Origin: CAVZCK01 sp963798805
GTDB lineage: Bacteria > Pseudomonadota > Alphaproteobacteria > Rhizobiales > Rhodomicrobiaceae
DNA: 16,693 nt
NCBI GenBank assembly: GCA_963798805.1
Contig: CAWCVC010000018.1
Location: 1 to 16,693 of the forward strand
Reading direction: 5' to 3'
Numbering within the stretch: position 1 is the stretch's first letter; the number at the start of each line of letters is the position of its first letter. The position numbers and the translations under genes were made by a program. Under the pieces are notes generated by a model. The model ran no database searches, was not told the DNA's origin, and worked only from the letters and a program-made list of their open reading frames with translations. Shown piece by piece: positions 16,153-16,693 of this stretch.

Positions 16153-16182
16153 AACGCAATCACCTCCGCCCGATACGAGGCG

Positions 16183-16287
16183 AGTGCATCGATCCAAACG
16201 GAGGCTTCAGCCGGAGTTTGGTAAAATCGATGCATAACAAAGGGCTAGTGCGATGGCGCATGAACGAAGTGAATGCGTCAGTGCACT
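16183..16287 (-). mobile_element. putative 101-105-bp palindromic insertion in the right repeat
   Basis: In the left repeat, read in the same sense, the sequence is CGAGGCG-AGTG-GCCCCCGG. In the right copy AGTG appears twice (16183-16186 and 16288-16291) with 101 bases between. The segment begins AGTGCA and ends TGCACT, so it has 6-bp inverted ends, and it is packed with two palindromes (16185-16234 and 16242-16295). This looks like a tiny non-autonomous element with a 4-bp target duplication. The caution is that sequence identity between the two repeat copies also falls sharply beyond this point. Confidence 0.5.
16185..16234. repeat. bulged palindrome inside the insertion
   Basis: TGCATCGAT (16185-16193) pairs with ATCGATGCA (16226-16234), and CCAAAC (16194-16199) pairs with GTTTGG (16216-16221). 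TAAA (16222-16225) is a 4-nt bulge. The loop contains a smaller GGC-TTCA-GCC hairpin. Confidence 0.7.
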
Positions 16288-16295
16288 AGTGGCCC
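16242..16295. repeat. palindrome at the insertion / repeat junction
   Basis: TAGTGC (16246-16251) pairs with GCACTA (16283-16288), and CGCAT (16257-16261) pairs with ATGCG (16273-16277), with a 5-nt internal mismatch on each side and an 11-nt loop. Outer GGGC/GCCC pairing may extend it with a 3-nt bulge. It crosses the insertion boundary. Confidence 0.55.
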
Positions 16296-16693
16296 CCGGA
16301 TAGCCGCGATGCGGCTTCCGGGGCGACGCGGTGAATGCCGTGCCTCTTTGCCCAACACCAATCCCCTCGCCGGGCGGGCCCGCGAGGCTTTGCGATCTTT
16401 GTTTGGGCATGATCTTGACCGCAAAACCGGTTCCCACTTTTGCGGGATCATGCACCTATCCGCCCCCGGAAGGGACGGCGCGGGCCGCCGGAAGGCTGGT
16501 CCGTCTGCAGTGTGGCAGCCTGCCGGCCGCCCGCGCGCGGTGATATTTTGGCTCCAGGGCGCCTCTTCCCAAGGCTCGCGCATCCGGCACTGTTTGTCAC
16601 CGCTCGGCGGCGTCCGAGGCTCCCGGTATGCCGCGGAGCTTTCCGGACCCGAGCGGCGGGCCGCAGATGAACGTGCGCCCTGCGCATTCCAGC
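16288..16693 (-). repeat. 406-bp inverted repeat, right copy
   Basis: This is the reverse-complement partner of 109-514, with one mismatch found (16302). It continues to the last base of the window, so its outer end is not seen. Confidence 0.93.
16407..16453 (+). repeat. bulged hairpin repeat (copy in right inverted repeat)
   Basis: This is the inverted partner of 349-395: 8-bp outer stem, TTGA bulge, 8-bp inner stem and 11-nt loop, preceded by TTTGTTTGG at 16398-16406. It has the same layout and leader as the hairpin after kup. Confidence 0.8.

Larger units (their letters stand above)
15893..16693. other. gene-free right flank built from repeats
   Basis: No convincing gene lies here; the open frames are Arg/Ala-rich and coincide with repeated DNA. 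In order it holds a third-block repeat (15917-15933), a 14-bp hairpin (15945-15991), a direct repeat pair (16061-16077 and 16136-16152), the second repeat block (16098-16141), a diverged spacer (16142-16175), an inserted palindromic element (16183-16287) and the right 406-bp inverted repeat, which runs to the window end. Confidence 0.8.

Overview
The window is GC-rich chromosomal DNA from an alphaproteobacterium, most likely Hyphomicrobiales (Rhizobiales). This rests on the protein sequences, the gene order (hemF-trmL facing petABC; proS-lolC-lolD) and intergenic palindromes of a kind I know from that order. I cannot name the genus. Twelve protein genes fill positions 690-15892, and all look intact. 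I see no rRNA or tRNA gene, no CRISPR array and no transposase.

Layout: (1) 1-689 is gene-free and made of repeats. (2) 690-2071, minus strand: trmL then hemF, overlapping as ATGA. (3) 2277-5064, plus strand: petA, petB, petC, the three catalytic subunits of the cytochrome bc1 complex, ending in a clear hairpin terminator. (4) 5186-6727: mtnP then apt, which form a short route from methylthioadenosine to AMP. (5) 6845-7819: a probably exported metallo-beta-lactamase-fold protein. (6) 8180-10099: kup, potassium uptake. (7) 10250-12343, minus strand: a TPR-plus-GT41 (OGT/SPINDLY-like) glycosyltransferase. (8) 12529-15892: proS, lolC, lolD, tightly packed or overlapping: prolyl-tRNA charging and lipoprotein release. 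(9) 15893-16693 is gene-free and again made of repeats.

The coding part is mostly housekeeping. The unusual part is the flanks. A 406-bp sequence at 109-514 recurs inverted at 16288-16693 with one mismatch by my reading, so 15.8 kb of housekeeping genes sits between near-identical inverted repeats. Weaker homology continues inward in the same order (a 45-bp block, then a 17-bp block). The right copy appears to carry a 101-105-bp palindromic insertion, bounded by AGTGCA/TGCACT and flanked by AGTG on both sides, where the left copy has a single AGTG: an apparent filled/empty site pair.

A hairpin inside the 406-bp repeat has a relative downstream of kup. The two share an 11-nt loop, 8-bp outer stems whose bases differ in a compensated way, and a 4-5-nt bulge, which suggests the fold itself is maintained. 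No element-encoded enzyme is visible, so if these repeats move they do so in trans. The right copy runs to the last base of the window, so its outer limit is unknown, and an assembly boundary at that repeat cannot be excluded.
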